Positions 51,145-60,376 of a stretch of DNA of 64,000 nt are shown here, in pieces. A program made the translations under genes and the position numbers. The DNA lies in contig NZ_JAKNTK010000001.1 in NCBI RefSeq assembly GCF_022440805.1, positions 1,178,001-1,242,000 on the forward strand, given 5' to 3'. Numbering within the stretch: position 1 is the stretch's first letter; every line of letters begins with the position of its first letter. This DNA comes from Holdemania massiliensis (lineage in GTDB: Bacteria > Bacillota_I > Bacilli_A > Erysipelotrichales > Erysipelotrichaceae). The notes beneath the pieces were generated by a model that did no database searches, was not told the origin of the DNA, and saw only the letters and a list, made by a program, of their open reading frames with translations.

Positions 51145-52737
51145 ATGAAAAACTGGATAAAGAAAATGATCATCGGCGTTTGTGCCGTCATGATGACAGC
51201 CTGCGCAGTTCAGGGAGAAAATACTGCCGCACCGACCGCATCGGCTTCCAACGAACCGATTCAAGGCGGAACGTATATCGTCCGCGGCGCGGGGGACCCT
51301 TACAGCTTTAATCCCGATCTGAAAGTCGATGACTGGGGTGTCGTTGCTTATCAGAATATTTTTAACCGGCTGGTCAAACAGACGGTTTCCAATGAAGTCG
51401 TCGGCGATCTGGCGGAAAGCTGGGAGTTTTCCGAGGACGGCCTGACGCTGACCTTCCATCTGCATGAAGGCGTAAAATGGCATGACGGCGAACCGTTCAG
51501 CTCGGAAGACGTCAAATGGACGTTTGATAAGATCCGGACGGAAGGTTATCAATCCAACAGCTTCAAACAACTGAGTGAAATTACCTGCCCGGATGAGAAT
51601 ACCGTGGTGTTCCATCTTTCCGAACCGAATTCCGGGATCGTTGCGACCATCGGCTGGCTGGGGACGTTTATCATGCCGAAGCATATTTATGATACGCCGG
51701 ACTATGACTGGTCCACCAATCCTGCTAACTTCCAGCCTGTCGGCACCGGACCGTTCAAATTTGTTTCTTATGAAAAGAGCGTCGCAATCCGAATGGAACG
51801 CAACGCGGATTATTTCAAGGGTGCGCCTTATATCGATGAGCTGATCATCTCGATCATTCCGGATGAATCGACAGCTTTCCAGGCCTGGCAGAATGGCGAA
51901 GTTGACGATATCCTCGGCAAGGCACCGTCTTCTGAGATCGCTTCGCTGAAACAGGATCCGAATTACAACGTTTATCAGTATGTTGCGACCGGCCGCGTCT
52001 ATCTCTCGTTTAATCTGAAAGAGGGGCCATTCGCGGATGTCCGTGTTCGTCAGGCTGTCGATATGGCGTTGAATCGTCAGGAAATTCTCGACAAGGCGGC
52101 CAAAGGAATCGGCAGCGTACCTGAGACCTATATGTCGCCGGTCTTTGATTGGGCAATGAGCGAAACGGCTCGGATTCCGGAGATGGACCGTGAAGCCGCG
52201 AAGAAGCTGATTGAGGAAGCGGGCTATACTCAGGATGAAAATGGAATGTATTTCACCTGTTCGCTGGATACCTTTGAAAGCGGAAACTTCAAAGATACGG
52301 CCACAGTCATTCAAGCGCAGCTGAAAGAAATCGGCATTGATGTGAAGCTGAATATTTCTGAGATTGCCAACTTCCAGACCAAAGTCCTTGATAACTACAA
52401 CTTCGATATGGCGATGAACTCCGGTGCTCAGGGGCCGGATGCCAATGCGATTGAAAATCGCATCAGTTCCAACGGATCGCTGAATATTTCCAAATATGCC
52501 AATCCAGAAGTCGATGAATTGCTGAAGCAGGGGATTGCCGTTTCAGACAAAACGCAGCGTGGGGAAGTGTATAAACAGATTCAGGAAATCATGAAGCGGG
52601 ATCTGCCGATGGTGATTGTTACGGATGAAATTTACAGTTATCCGATCAAGGCCACGATTCACAATCATCCGCTGTCAGAAGAAAAATCAACGACTTTGGG
52701 AACCAATGAGTTCTCCGAAGTCTGGATTGAACAGTAA
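51145..52737 (+). CDS. peptide ABC transporter substrate-binding lipoprotein (DppE/OppA-like)
   Basis: 530 residues. Lipoprotein signal (KKMIIGVCAVMMTAC). Family-5 solute-binding signatures: LTLTFHLHEGVKWHDGEPF near 110-130, PVGTGPFKFVSYE, and RQAVDMALNRQEIL. It captures peptides (or nickel/other ligands in some members) outside the cell. Expression is placed under leucine tRNA control by the T-box, so leucine-containing peptide uptake is the natural inference. The matching permease and ATPase genes are probably those at 60.7-64 kb, which lack their own binding protein in the window. AAAAGGAGAA precedes the ATG. Confidence 0.93.
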   Translation: MKNWIKKMIIGVCAVMMTACAVQGENTAAPTASASNEPIQGGTYIVRGAGDPYSFNPDLKVDDWGVVAYQNIFNRLVKQTVSNEVVGDLAESWEFSEDGLTLTFHLHEGVKWHDGEPFSSEDVKWTFDKIRTEGYQSNSFKQLSEITCPDENTVVFHLSEPNSGIVATIGWLGTFIMPKHIYDTPDYDWSTNPANFQPVGTGPFKFVSYEKSVAIRMERNADYFKGAPYIDELIISIIPDESTAFQAWQNGEVDDILGKAPSSEIASLKQDPNYNVYQYVATGRVYLSFNLKEGPFADVRVRQAVDMALNRQEILDKAAKGIGSVPETYMSPVFDWAMSETARIPEMDREAAKKLIEEAGYTQDENGMYFTCSLDTFESGNFKDTATVIQAQLKEIGIDVKLNISEIANFQTKVLDNYNFDMAMNSGAQGPDANAIENRISSNGSLNISKYANPEVDELLKQGIAVSDKTQRGEVYKQIQEIMKRDLPMVIVTDEIYSYPIKATIHNHPLSEEKSTTLGTNEFSEVWIEQ

Positions 52738-52759
52738 ACAGAGAATTAGCGCTGTACCC

Positions 52760-52788
52760 ATCCTCGGAAGACTCTTCCGGGGATTTTT
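52760..52788 (+). terminator. intrinsic terminator after the peptide-binding protein
   Basis: A 12-base self-complementary arm pair (52760 onward, centre near 52772) with one G-T pair, then TTTTT. Confidence 0.8.
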
Positions 52789-52918
52789 ATGATGCTGACA
52801 GAAAAAAACGAAAAAGGGAATCAATTCTGTACAGAAACCGCAAGTCTAAAGTCATTTCCCGCATTAAAAAGTTTCCTGTTGCAAGGTTTTGTATTACAAT
52901 AGAAAAGGTTGTCAGGTT

Positions 52919-52940
52919 TGCCGATCAGGGAAAATCGGCA
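52919..52940 (+). promoter_or_regulatory. hairpin upstream of the ECF S component
   Basis: TGCCGAT (52919-52925) pairs with ATCGGCA (52934-52940) around loop CAGGGAAA. No U tract. It may be a small leader element. A possible -10 TACAAT lies at about 52895-52900. Confidence 0.35.
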
Positions 52941-52978
52941 TAAAACGGCAGCAGTGTAAAAGAAGAGGGGGATGAAAG

Positions 52979-53557
52979 ATGAAAAAGAATACGAGGACAA
53001 TGGCGTTTATCGCGATCTTTGCGGCAATCAATTATGTGGTTTTCAGTTATTTGAAGATTGATATCCCGCTGGCGGCTGGATCTTCGGTGGCGATTCATGT
53101 TGCCAATGCCGTCGTTGTGGTTTCAGCGTTTTTATTGGGACCTGTGGAGGGCGGAATTGCCGGAGCGATCGGTCTGTCCATTGCGGATCTGTTAGACCCG
53201 CGTTATGTCGCATCTGCGCCGAAAACATTTTTTCTGAAATTCTGTATTGGTTATATTTCTGGAAAAATGGGCCAGAAGTTAGGTCTGGCAAAGGCAGAGA
53301 ATTCCCGCCAGGCAATCAAAATTGCCGCAGTCAGTGCGATTGCAGGGTTAGGCTTCAATGTGATCTTTGATCCGATCATCGGTTACTTGTTCAAAAGGTT
53401 TATCCTGCAGATCAATGCGGAAGCAGCAGCGATTATTCTGACTTGGACCGGCGGAGTTACGGCCTTCAATGCGGTGATCTGCGTCTTTGTTTCCGTTGTG
53501 CTGTATATGGCGCTGAGAAAGCCGTTCGCCAATCTTTATGGCAAAAATCGGCGCTGA
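52979..53557 (+). CDS. ECF transporter S component
   Basis: 192 residues with about five to six hydrophobic helices. The pattern (TMAFIAIFAAINYVVFSYLK, AFLLGPVEGGIAGAIGLSIADLL, VITWTGGV-type closing helices) fits the substrate-binding S subunit of energy-coupling-factor importers for vitamins and related cofactors. The ligand is not recognisable. The shared energising subunits (EcfA/A'/T) are not in the window. AGAGGGGG precedes the ATG. Confidence 0.82.
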   Translation: MKKNTRTMAFIAIFAAINYVVFSYLKIDIPLAAGSSVAIHVANAVVVVSAFLLGPVEGGIAGAIGLSIADLLDPRYVASAPKTFFLKFCIGYISGKMGQKLGLAKAENSRQAIKIAAVSAIAGLGFNVIFDPIIGYLFKRFILQINAEAAAIILTWTGGVTAFNAVICVFVSVVLYMALRKPFANLYGKNRR

Positions 53558-53610
53558 TCAGCATCAAGGTGTTTTATTGGAATTAGAAGTTTAGATCCGC
53601 TATGATCGGC

Positions 53611-53637
53611 AATCCGGAAGGTTTTCCGGATTTTTTT
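53611..53637 (+). terminator. intrinsic terminator after the ECF S component
   Basis: Stem AATCCGGAA (53611-53619) with TTCCGGATT (53624-53632), loop GGTT, then T residues. Confidence 0.88.
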
Positions 53638-53644
53638 GCGTGCA

Positions 53645-53674
53645 GAAAAAAGAACGCATTCATGAAAATGCGTT
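53645..53674 (-). terminator. intrinsic terminator of the MFS gene
   Basis: Arms AACGCATT (53653-53660) and AATGCGTT (53667-53674); on the minus strand the stem is followed by a T run (A run at 53646-53651 on the plus strand). Confidence 0.75.
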
Positions 53675-53712
53675 CAGCGAACCTTGATTTATTCTGAGCA
53701 AAACGAAGATGC

Positions 53713-54957
53713 TTATAATTCAGGACTTAATTCTGCCTGCAAAAAGCGTTTCTGTACTTCTGGATAGATGAACATCAGGGCAAACGGCAGAATGGAGATC
53801 AGGCTGGATACGGTACCCAAGAGACTCAGATCCACAAATTCGGCAACCAAACCAAATACCAGTGAGGATAAAGCCTGTCCGCCGCTGGAGGCCATCATGA
53901 TGAAGCCGGAAATCATCGCCCGTTTCTCGCGTGGGATGACAAGCATGAAGGCGGCGTTGAGGATCGCATTGGCGACGGCGCTGACAAAGAAGGTGATCAA
54001 AAAGGACAGAGCCAGGGTGTTGAAAGTTTGCATCGAATAGCATACGGCAAACAACAGGGAACTGAGCGGGAATCCGAACAACATCAGCTTGATCCGCAAT
54101 TCAGGCCTGATGTTGAGCGTACCCATGACAATCGTTCCGATTAAGGCGGAAATCGACTGCAGCGACATCAGATAGCCATACTGTACGACATCCAGTCCTT
54201 TGCCTAAACAAAACGGGAGAAATACGGCATTCATGCCGGAACCGAAGAAGTTGGCCGTCACGGCGATCACAACGATGATGCGGAAGCAGCGGTCATTCAG
54301 GACATAACGGGCACCCTCTTTTAAATCAGCCAATAGGATCTTTAAGTTGATGGGCATTCCGGTTTTCGGAGCTCTTGGCACATCAATAAAGCATTCGGTG
54401 AAGGCGGAGATCAGCAGCGAAATCCCGTTGAGCAAGATGACAAAGGGAACACCTAGAAAAGCGATGATCGCCCCGCTAAGTCCCTTACCGATCATGGCAA
54501 CCAAAGAACGCATCCCCCCAGCCAGTGACTGGGCCCGGACTAAATCTTTGGGCATGACCAGATCGGTCATGACGGTCATTGAAGCCGGTGTGAAGAAAGC
54601 GTTGCATAAGGCTGCGATAAAGGCCGTAGCCAGAACCATCCAGACTTCCAGATGCTGACTCATGGCGATAAGACCCAGTCCGATCATGGTTAAGCCGCGG
54701 ATCAGGTCAGTGCCGACGATCATCCATTTGCGGTGGCTGCGGTCGATGATCGCGCCGCAGAAGGGCCCCAGAAACATCGCGACGAACATGGATATACTGC
54801 TCAGTAAGCCCATCAGGGCAGTGGATCCGGTTTTTTCGTAGACCCAATAACCGATGCAGATGCTGTAAAGAACATCCCCGAAAGTGGAGAACAGCGTACC
54901 CTGCCACAGCAGGATAAAGTTTTTATTCCAGAGCTTCAGTGTTTTCGTTTCATTCAT
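53713..54957 (-). CDS. MFS efflux transporter
   Basis: 414 residues with twelve hydrophobic segments. The opening LWNKNFILLWQGTLFSTFGD and the IIDRSHRKWMIVGTD loop between helices 2 and 3 place it in the MFS_3/EntS-MefA-like group of exporters, which move siderophores, macrolides or other small compounds. Substrate not predictable. AAGAGG precedes the ATG. Transcribed divergently from nothing in particular: the next gene upstream is also on the minus strand and has its own terminator. Confidence 0.9.
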   Translation of the reverse strand: MNETKTLKLWNKNFILLWQGTLFSTFGDVLYSICIGYWVYEKTGSTALMGLLSSISMFVAMFLGPFCGAIIDRSHRKWMIVGTDLIRGLTMIGLGLIAMSQHLEVWMVLATAFIAALCNAFFTPASMTVMTDLVMPKDLVRAQSLAGGMRSLVAMIGKGLSGAIIAFLGVPFVILLNGISLLISAFTECFIDVPRAPKTGMPINLKILLADLKEGARYVLNDRCFRIIVVIAVTANFFGSGMNAVFLPFCLGKGLDVVQYGYLMSLQSISALIGTIVMGTLNIRPELRIKLMLFGFPLSSLLFAVCYSMQTFNTLALSFLITFFVSAVANAILNAAFMLVIPREKRAMISGFIMMASSGGQALSSLVFGLVAEFVDLSLLGTVSSLISILPFALMFIYPEVQKRFLQAELSPEL

Positions 54958-54980
54958 GGTATTTACCTCTTGTTAGTTCT

Positions 54981-55009
54981 ATGATATGACGTGAATGTTT
55001 ATTTGTCAA
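54981..55009 (-). promoter_or_regulatory. MFS gene promoter
   Basis: On the minus strand TTGACA (complement of 55004-55009), 17-base spacer, TATCAT (complement of 54981-54986). Confidence 0.75.
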
Positions 55010-55024
55010 TTGAAAATATCAATT
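55008..55024. promoter_or_regulatory. inverted repeat at the MFS promoter
   Basis: AATTGA-AAATA-TCAATT overlaps the -35 of the MFS promoter and so may be a repressor site. The remaining gap to 55182 contains nothing I recognise. Confidence 0.5.
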
Positions 55025-55182
55025 AGAAGTTAATTTATTTTAATTTGTTGTTTAATAAATTGAATTTTACTGTGAAATATCACGTCGATGAGTTCGAGTG
55101 ATGAAGATTGGATAGAGAGACGGATGCTGCGGTTTCCGTTTTTTATATTTTATCTGACATCCTGCCGTGTTTTCTTGCAGGC

Positions 55183-55215
55183 AAAAAAAGATGAGCCGAT
55201 TGAAAGCAGCTCATC
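55183..55215 (-). terminator. intrinsic terminator of the aminotransferase gene
   Basis: GATGAGC (55190-55196) with GCTCATC (55209-55215); the A run at 55183-55189 gives a minus-strand U tract. Confidence 0.8.
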
Positions 55216-55281
55216 TGTTACAGATTATATTTAAAACGAATTTTTAGCAGCGGATCTGGTTAAGCGAATTGAAGGCACTGA

Positions 55282-56526
55282 TTACTGCATTGAGTTGAGA
55301 ATCTGTTTCATTCGTTCTGCCAGTCCTTTGACTTTTCCGACGCTTAACGAACAAACGGCAACCCGGATGCCTTGGTTAACCTTCACGGTATAGATATGAT
55401 TGGCGATCAGTTTTTCGTGGTATTGATCACGCAGGGTGTTGTCCGGTGTTTTCAGCGTGACGAAGAAGCCTTCCTTATAAGGATAATACGCCAACCCGCA
55501 GGCGTCGGCTTCCTGAATGAATAAGGCACTGCGCTGTTTCAGCAGATCGACATAGATCTGCTTCTCCGCTTCAAAGGCAGCGCGGTTTTCAGTGGTGATC
55601 CAGGTGAAGTTTTCCATCGCCGCATTGGGAATGTTGCTCCAGGTAGCGCGGGCCGTTTTTTCAAAAACGATTTCCGCTTCGCGCACACGTCGTTCATCCT
55701 GCCCTAAGATTAAGGCAGCGCCGCAGCGCAGACCGTAAGACGTCAGGGTTTTGGAACAGCTGAAGGCGATCACCGCCAGAACGTTTTCATTCATGGCGTT
55801 AAGGCAATTCAGGTAATCGCGGTTATGCTGTCCCTGATAGCTGTAGTCAATATAAGCGATATCATTCAGGATGACGCAGGGACCCTGTTCACTCAGTTCG
55901 TTGAGGAAGCGAACGACCTGCTGCCATTCATCGAGGGTCATGGAATAGCCAGTCGGGTTATGACAAGGATCGTTGATCACAGCCAGTAAGCGTCCCTGAT
56001 CGGCCATGACGCTCCGGCATGTTTCCTTGAAGGAAGGGAGATTGAAGTGATCGCCGTCAAACATCGAGTAAGCGGCAGTCTTCAGTCCAGCCTGGGCTGC
56101 CATCAGGTTATACGAACCCCAGCAGATTTCCGGCAGGACGACAGTCTGCCCCGGTTCCAGGACATTGATCATGGTCATGTTGACAGCGCCGGTACCGCCG
56201 GGCGTAGCGATGACGGAAGCGTTCAGATGGATTGGCTGATCCTGCAGGACCCAGTTTTTGACCTGAGCACGATAGCCGGGATTGCCGGTAAAGCTGGCAG
56301 CGTAAGCAGCCTTCACTTCCTTGGCGATGGCGTTATAGTGGTCGAAAACATTCTGGTAAGCGACAAGCTTGCCATGTTCATCGTAAAGCGAACCAATTGT
56401 GGCATCGACGACGGCGTCTGCGCCATGCTCGGCGATATCCTGCTTCGCCATGGAAACAACGGCGAAAACCGTATCTTCAATCGGCTGCAGATTGGCGGAT
56501 TGTTTCATAAAAGACATCGGGATCAT
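55282..56526 (-). CDS. PLP-dependent aminotransferase, class I/II
   Basis: 414 residues. The PLP lysine is in AFSCSKTLTSYGLRCG; VINDPCHNPTGYSM and NDIAYIDYSYQG carry the aspartate and tyrosine that hold the cofactor ring, and ATPGGTGAVNM the phosphate-binding residues. These features fit aspartate/aromatic aminotransferase-like enzymes; donor and acceptor unknown. The start at 56526 follows AAAGGAAAG; an earlier in-frame ATG is inside the promoter region. It is divergent from another aminotransferase. Confidence 0.9.
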   Translation of the reverse strand: MIPMSFMKQSANLQPIEDTVFAVVSMAKQDIAEHGADAVVDATIGSLYDEHGKLVAYQNVFDHYNAIAKEVKAAYAASFTGNPGYRAQVKNWVLQDQPIHLNASVIATPGGTGAVNMTMINVLEPGQTVVLPEICWGSYNLMAAQAGLKTAAYSMFDGDHFNLPSFKETCRSVMADQGRLLAVINDPCHNPTGYSMTLDEWQQVVRFLNELSEQGPCVILNDIAYIDYSYQGQHNRDYLNCLNAMNENVLAVIAFSCSKTLTSYGLRCGAALILGQDERRVREAEIVFEKTARATWSNIPNAAMENFTWITTENRAAFEAEKQIYVDLLKQRSALFIQEADACGLAYYPYKEGFFVTLKTPDNTLRDQYHEKLIANHIYTVKVNQGIRVAVCSLSVGKVKGLAERMKQILNSMQ

Positions 56527-56614
56527 CTTCTTTCCTTTTTTAATGACTTGATTATAACTGAATTGCACAGAATTGAAAAGAACCTTTCATACAATGAAAA
56601 GGAAGGAGGCAACT

Positions 56615-57745
56615 ATGCGAATTCATGAAGAAGTACGAAAAATGCCGGTGAGTCCGATCCGCGCCTGGACAAGCCGGCTGCATGATTTAAGTCCGCGCGC
56701 AGAATTAACTCTGGGCGAACCCCCTCAAATCACTGACAGCCGAATCATTGAAGCAGCCAAGACGGCACTGGATCAGGGAATGACACATTATCCCCCAGCA
56801 GCCGGCCTGGAGTCTTTGCGTCAGGAACTGGCAACACGGGAGCGTCCGCTGCGCGGCTGGACGATTCATCCCCAACAGGTGCTGATCACAGACGGAGCAC
56901 AGGAGGCGCTGGCGGTCTGCTGCCTGGCGCTGCTGAACCCTGGGGATGAGGTGTTAGTCAGCGATCCCGGCTATCCTGGGACACGCAGCGTAATCAGCCT
57001 GGCTTCCGCTGTGCCGGTCGCGTGCGCGTCGGATGAGCATCTGCAGCTGGATATCGCTCGGATGGAACGTCTGATCAGTGTCCGCACGCGGGCCATCATC
57101 GTGGCCAGTCCGAACAATCCGACTGGCCAGATTTTATCTCCGGCAACTTTAAACCAATTGGGGATGCTGGCGGAGAAATACGATTTAGCCTTCATTGTGG
57201 ACGCAGCGTATGAGCAGTTAAGCTGGCAACCGCTCAATTTTAAGGTGCTGCGTCCCTATCGCCACCGTGTCATTTTTATCGGAAGCTTTTCCAAAACCTA
57301 TGCGATGACCGGATGGCGGCTGGGCTGGATCAGCGCGCCGCGGCGTTGGGGAGCCGCTTTGTTAAAAACCCACCAGGCACTGGTGTCGGGAGTAGCAGGG
57401 TTTGTGCAGCAGGCAGCCTGTACGGCGCTGACGCTGCCGACAGAAGCCTGGCGCCAGGAAGTCAAAGAACAATGTGAGACTGCCTGGCGGCGCTTCAATG
57501 CCATCGGAATGTCCTGTCCTTGCCCCGGCGGCGGTTTTTACTGTTTTCCCGCCATTCCCACTCAGTTTGAAAGCAGTGAACCCTTTGCGCTGCAGCTGGC
57601 GGAGCAGGCCGGGGTCGCCGTATTGCCGGGGACGCTGTTTGGTCGGGGTGGGGAAAAGCATGTGCGTATATCCGTTGGCGTGCGGCGCGAAACCCTCCAA
57701 TGGGCGCTGGATCAGATTGAAATGTTCGTCAAAGCAAACGGCTGA
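56615..57745 (+). CDS. PLP-dependent aminotransferase (PatA/AspC-like)
   Basis: 376 residues. Fold type I features: ITDGAQEALAVCC (phosphate-binding), ASPNNPTGQIL, FIVDAAYEQLSW, and the Schiff-base lysine in GSFSKTYAMTGWRLGW. The start at 56615 is preceded by GGAAGGAGG; an earlier in-frame ATG is unlikely. It is divergent from the aminotransferase at 55282 and its stop overlaps the convergent ytaF-like gene by 17 bases. Substrate unknown; the N-terminal subfamily pattern fits PatA/aspartate aminotransferase. Confidence 0.92.
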   Translation: MRIHEEVRKMPVSPIRAWTSRLHDLSPRAELTLGEPPQITDSRIIEAAKTALDQGMTHYPPAAGLESLRQELATRERPLRGWTIHPQQVLITDGAQEALAVCCLALLNPGDEVLVSDPGYPGTRSVISLASAVPVACASDEHLQLDIARMERLISVRTRAIIVASPNNPTGQILSPATLNQLGMLAEKYDLAFIVDAAYEQLSWQPLNFKVLRPYRHRVIFIGSFSKTYAMTGWRLGWISAPRRWGAALLKTHQALVSGVAGFVQQAACTALTLPTEAWRQEVKEQCETAWRRFNAIGMSCPCPGGGFYCFPAIPTQFESSEPFALQLAEQAGVAVLPGTLFGRGGEKHVRISVGVRRETLQWALDQIEMFVKANG

Positions 57746-58310
57746 ATGCCAAAATCAGAAACAACAGCGAAGGCAGGTATTCACTGCCTTTTTCCATGCG
57801 CCGCACAAACGGCAGCGTCTGGCAGAGATTTCCGGCCTTGACTAACAGAAAATTAACGACCGCAAAGCACAGCGCTGTTGACCAGACCGGGGCTCCATCC
57901 AGAGCGAAGCTGAATCCCAATACAGCGTTGTCCAGACTCAGTGCTAACCCCAGAAGCAAGGCTTCACGGCTGCTTAAATGCTGATTTTGATCAAGATCCG
58001 AACAGTAGGGATTGTTGATCACAGCGATTAACGATGGTGAACTGGAACTGCGTTTTTTCAACGCATCCGCAAAGGACAGATAGGCCAGACAGAAAAACAG
58101 GACGAAGCCTAATCCCTTGGAGGCCTGCGCAGGAATCTCGGCAGTTAATAACTGTGAGGATAACATCACCGCGGCAACGATAACCAGCGGACAAAGCGAA
58201 ATCAAAAGCAGCTGCGGAAGCCGGATGCGGATTTTTTTCAGGCTGAAGCTGAATCCGCTGAAAAAGCCATCCAGGCTGACCAGCAGGCTTAAAAAGATCA
58301 AATGGGCCAT
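57729..58310 (-). CDS. YtaF/MntP-like membrane protein
   Basis: 193 residues with six hydrophobic helices. Two inverted-repeat halves each begin with a Asp-containing helix: SLLVSLDGFFSGFSFSLKK and LGLALSLDNAVLGFSFALD, the pattern of the YtaF/MntP (LysE-like) family. In sporulating Bacilli YtaF is made during sporulation; here the family is better read as a probable small-ion or metal efflux-type protein. Its 3' end overlaps the convergent aminotransferase. GGAGGAG precedes the ATG. Confidence 0.85.
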   Translation of the reverse strand: MAHLIFLSLLVSLDGFFSGFSFSLKKIRIRLPQLLLISLCPLVIVAAVMLSSQLLTAEIPAQASKGLGFVLFFCLAYLSFADALKKRSSSSPSLIAVINNPYCSDLDQNQHLSSREALLLGLALSLDNAVLGFSFALDGAPVWSTALCFAVVNFLLVKAGNLCQTLPFVRRMEKGSEYLPSLLFLILAFSRLL

Positions 58311-58384
58311 AACACTCCTCCTCTATCGTCAGGGTATGAGCAAGCCAAAAGGGGTGGACAGGCGAAAGACCCGGGAATTTTTCT

Positions 58385-58414
58385 TTGTCAGATTCTGTCG
58401 AAGTCATGTATAAT
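58385..58414 (+). promoter_or_regulatory. promoter of the 116-residue membrane protein gene
   Basis: TTGTCA (58385-58390), 18-base spacer, TATAAT (58409-58414). Confidence 0.65.
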
Positions 58415-58441
58415 AGAAACCGTTAAGTTAGGAGTGAGTTT

Positions 58442-58792
58442 ATGAGCTTTGCCAGAAGATACGGCATTCCCTTTCTGATCATGATTGTCAGCGGTCTGAT
58501 CGTGCGGCTGTTTCAGCTTTATCTGCCGGCTTCGATTCGATCGGTGCTGGTTACGATTGCGATTGCCGTGAGTTTGTTTGCCTTCGGTCTGAGTCTGCAT
58601 ATCCATAAAAAAAGAAGAGATGAATCGTGGTTTAAAAAACTCGTCATCTCGTTCTTTCTGATGTTTTTCCTGTTGTGGGATCTGGGCTATATCGTTTTCC
58701 CGCAGCTGAAATCCATTTTCAACTTTCTGGGAATTCAGGGCTTTGTGATCTATATGGTTTATGTGTACTGCGGCTGGGCCTTTTTCGACTAA
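58442..58792 (+). CDS. small membrane protein of unknown function
   Basis: 116 residues with three or four transmembrane helices (about 8-27, 35-52, 68-85, 93-112; IPFLIMIVSGLIVRLF, VLVTIAIAVSLFAFG, VISFFLMFFLLWDLG) separated by basic loops (HIHKKRRDESWFKK). GGAGTGAG precedes the ATG. I do not recognise the family. Its stop overlaps the convergent YggS gene by four bases. Confidence 0.75.
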   Translation: MSFARRYGIPFLIMIVSGLIVRLFQLYLPASIRSVLVTIAIAVSLFAFGLSLHIHKKRRDESWFKKLVISFFLMFFLLWDLGYIVFPQLKSIFNFLGIQGFVIYMVYVYCGWAFFD

Positions 58793-59442
58793 TCTGCGGA
58801 TTGATCCTCAAACAAAATCGTTCCCAAGCGCAGCTGGGTCGATCCCTCGCGCAAGGCGATCGGATAATCGTGGCTCATCCCCATCGAACATACGGTAAAG
58901 TGTTCACCACCCCATTGCGCTTTGAGCTCTTCAAACAGTGCGCGGGCTTCATGGAAGACGGCGGCAATCGCTGCTTCGTCATCGACGTGCGGTCCCATCA
59001 CCATGATGCCTTCCGGGATCAGGTGTTCATATTGCTGCAGAGCCTGGAAAAAAGCCGCGGCTTCCTGTTTTGCCAGACCGGTTTTGCTGGACTCTTCGGC
59101 CAGGTTAAATTCGACCAGAACGCCCAGCGTCCGGTTCAAGCGGGCGGCTTCCTTATCTACAATTGCGGCTAAGGCCAGCGAATCCAGGGAGCAGAGCCGG
59201 CTGATATAAGGCATGACGGCGCGGACTTTGTTGCGCTGCAGATGTCCGATAAAATTCCAGCGGATATCCTGGGGCAGCTGCGGTGCTTTCTGAAGCAGCT
59301 CTTGAACGCGGTTTTCGCCGAAACTTCGGGCCCCCTGATCGTAATAGGCTTGAATTTGTTCGACTGAGCGATGCTTGGAGACGATCAGCAGTTCACATTG
59401 TTGTGAACATTGTTGTAAAATTGTTTTATAAAGATTCGGCAT
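58789..59442 (-). CDS. YggS-family PLP homeostasis protein
   Basis: 217 residues, usual family length. PLP lysine in LLIVSKHRSVEQIQ; FGENRVQELLQKAP, WNFIGHLQRNKVRAV, FNLAEESSKTG and CSMGMSHDYPIAL are the conserved blocks of the YggS/PROSC family (alanine-racemase-like barrel without racemase activity) that binds PLP and buffers its supply. The ATG at 59442 is preceded by AGAGGG; an earlier in-frame ATG overlaps the divergent promoter. It is divergent from the PHP gene. Confidence 0.93.
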   Translation of the reverse strand: MPNLYKTILQQCSQQCELLIVSKHRSVEQIQAYYDQGARSFGENRVQELLQKAPQLPQDIRWNFIGHLQRNKVRAVMPYISRLCSLDSLALAAIVDKEAARLNRTLGVLVEFNLAEESSKTGLAKQEAAAFFQALQQYEHLIPEGIMVMGPHVDDEAAIAAVFHEARALFEELKAQWGGEHFTVCSMGMSHDYPIALREGSTQLRLGTILFEDQSAD

Positions 59443-59494
59443 AGGATCCCTCTTTTCATGGGATATTATACCACCTTTCAAGGAGGAATGAAGG

Positions 59495-60376
59495 ATGAAA
59501 GCAGATCTGCATATCCACTGCTCGGCCAGTTTTGACGCGACGGAGTCGATTGATACAATTCTGGAACTAGCGCGTGAAAACCAGCTGGATCTGATCGCTG
59601 TGAGTGATCACAATGAAATTGATGGCGCTTTGGAATTGGAACGCAAGGGCGAGGCGGCCGGTGTTGAAACGCTCTCAGCGATTGAGATCGACTGTTTTTT
59701 CGGAAGCAATATCGTGCATTTGTTAGGCTATGGCTGCAATCTGCGGGATCCCGGATTCACCCGGTTAAAAAATCATTATATCGAAGAACTGCGGCGGACA
59801 GGCCGGCAGCGGCTGCAGCTGATTGAAGAGCACTATGGCTTAAAACTGAACGAACAGGCGATTCTTGAGCGGGCCAAGGGGCGGCCTTATACCAATGTTG
59901 AAATCACTCAGGAACTGCTGGCCACGCAAACGCATCCTTCATTAGTCCCATATCAAAGCGGAGAGCGCAGTGCCAATCCAATCGCCAATTTCTATTGGGA
60001 TCAGCTGGCGGTCGGCTGCTGGGGTTATGCTGAGCTGCGGCTGCCGGAGTGGAAGCAGGTCACAGATTATGTGCATCAATGCGGCGGCGCGCTGATCGTA
60101 GCGCATCCGATGCAGAATCTGAAGCTGGATGAAACCGCGGTGGAGCAGCTGCGTCAGGGCGGTGTTGACGGGTTTGAGGTTTACAGCTCCTATCACGATG
60201 GACGCGGCCGGCAGTTTTACCATGAGGTTTGTCAACGCTGGGGTCTGGCTGAAACCTTCGGCAGTGATTTCCACGGCACGACCAAACCGAATATCGTTCT
60301 GGGACAGACAGGATATGACGGCGATTGTGACGCTGCGGTTCAGATCTTAAAAGAACGCATTGCGCACTGGCGCTAA
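59495..60376 (+). CDS. PHP-domain phosphoesterase
   Basis: 293 residues. PHP metal-binding motifs: KADLHIHCSASFDATESID, AVSDHNEIDG, SAIEIDCFF and FGSDFHGTTKPNIVLG with the intervening AHPMQNLKLD; this matches the RNase AM/3',5'-nucleoside bisphosphate phosphatase (YciV/TrpH-like) group. It is cytoplasmic. AAGGAGG precedes the ATG. The promoter lies in the 52-base gap shared with the divergent yggS gene. Confidence 0.9.
   Translation: MKADLHIHCSASFDATESIDTILELARENQLDLIAVSDHNEIDGALELERKGEAAGVETLSAIEIDCFFGSNIVHLLGYGCNLRDPGFTRLKNHYIEELRRTGRQRLQLIEEHYGLKLNEQAILERAKGRPYTNVEITQELLATQTHPSLVPYQSGERSANPIANFYWDQLAVGCWGYAELRLPEWKQVTDYVHQCGGALIVAHPMQNLKLDETAVEQLRQGGVDGFEVYSSYHDGRGRQFYHEVCQRWGLAETFGSDFHGTTKPNIVLGQTGYDGDCDAAVQILKERIAHWR

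Noticed and set aside
51115..52314. A 399-codon minus-strand open frame opposite the peptide-binding protein
   Set aside because: Antisense to a clear family-5 binding protein with signal peptide and conserved motifs; no recognisable domain or start signal on the minus strand.
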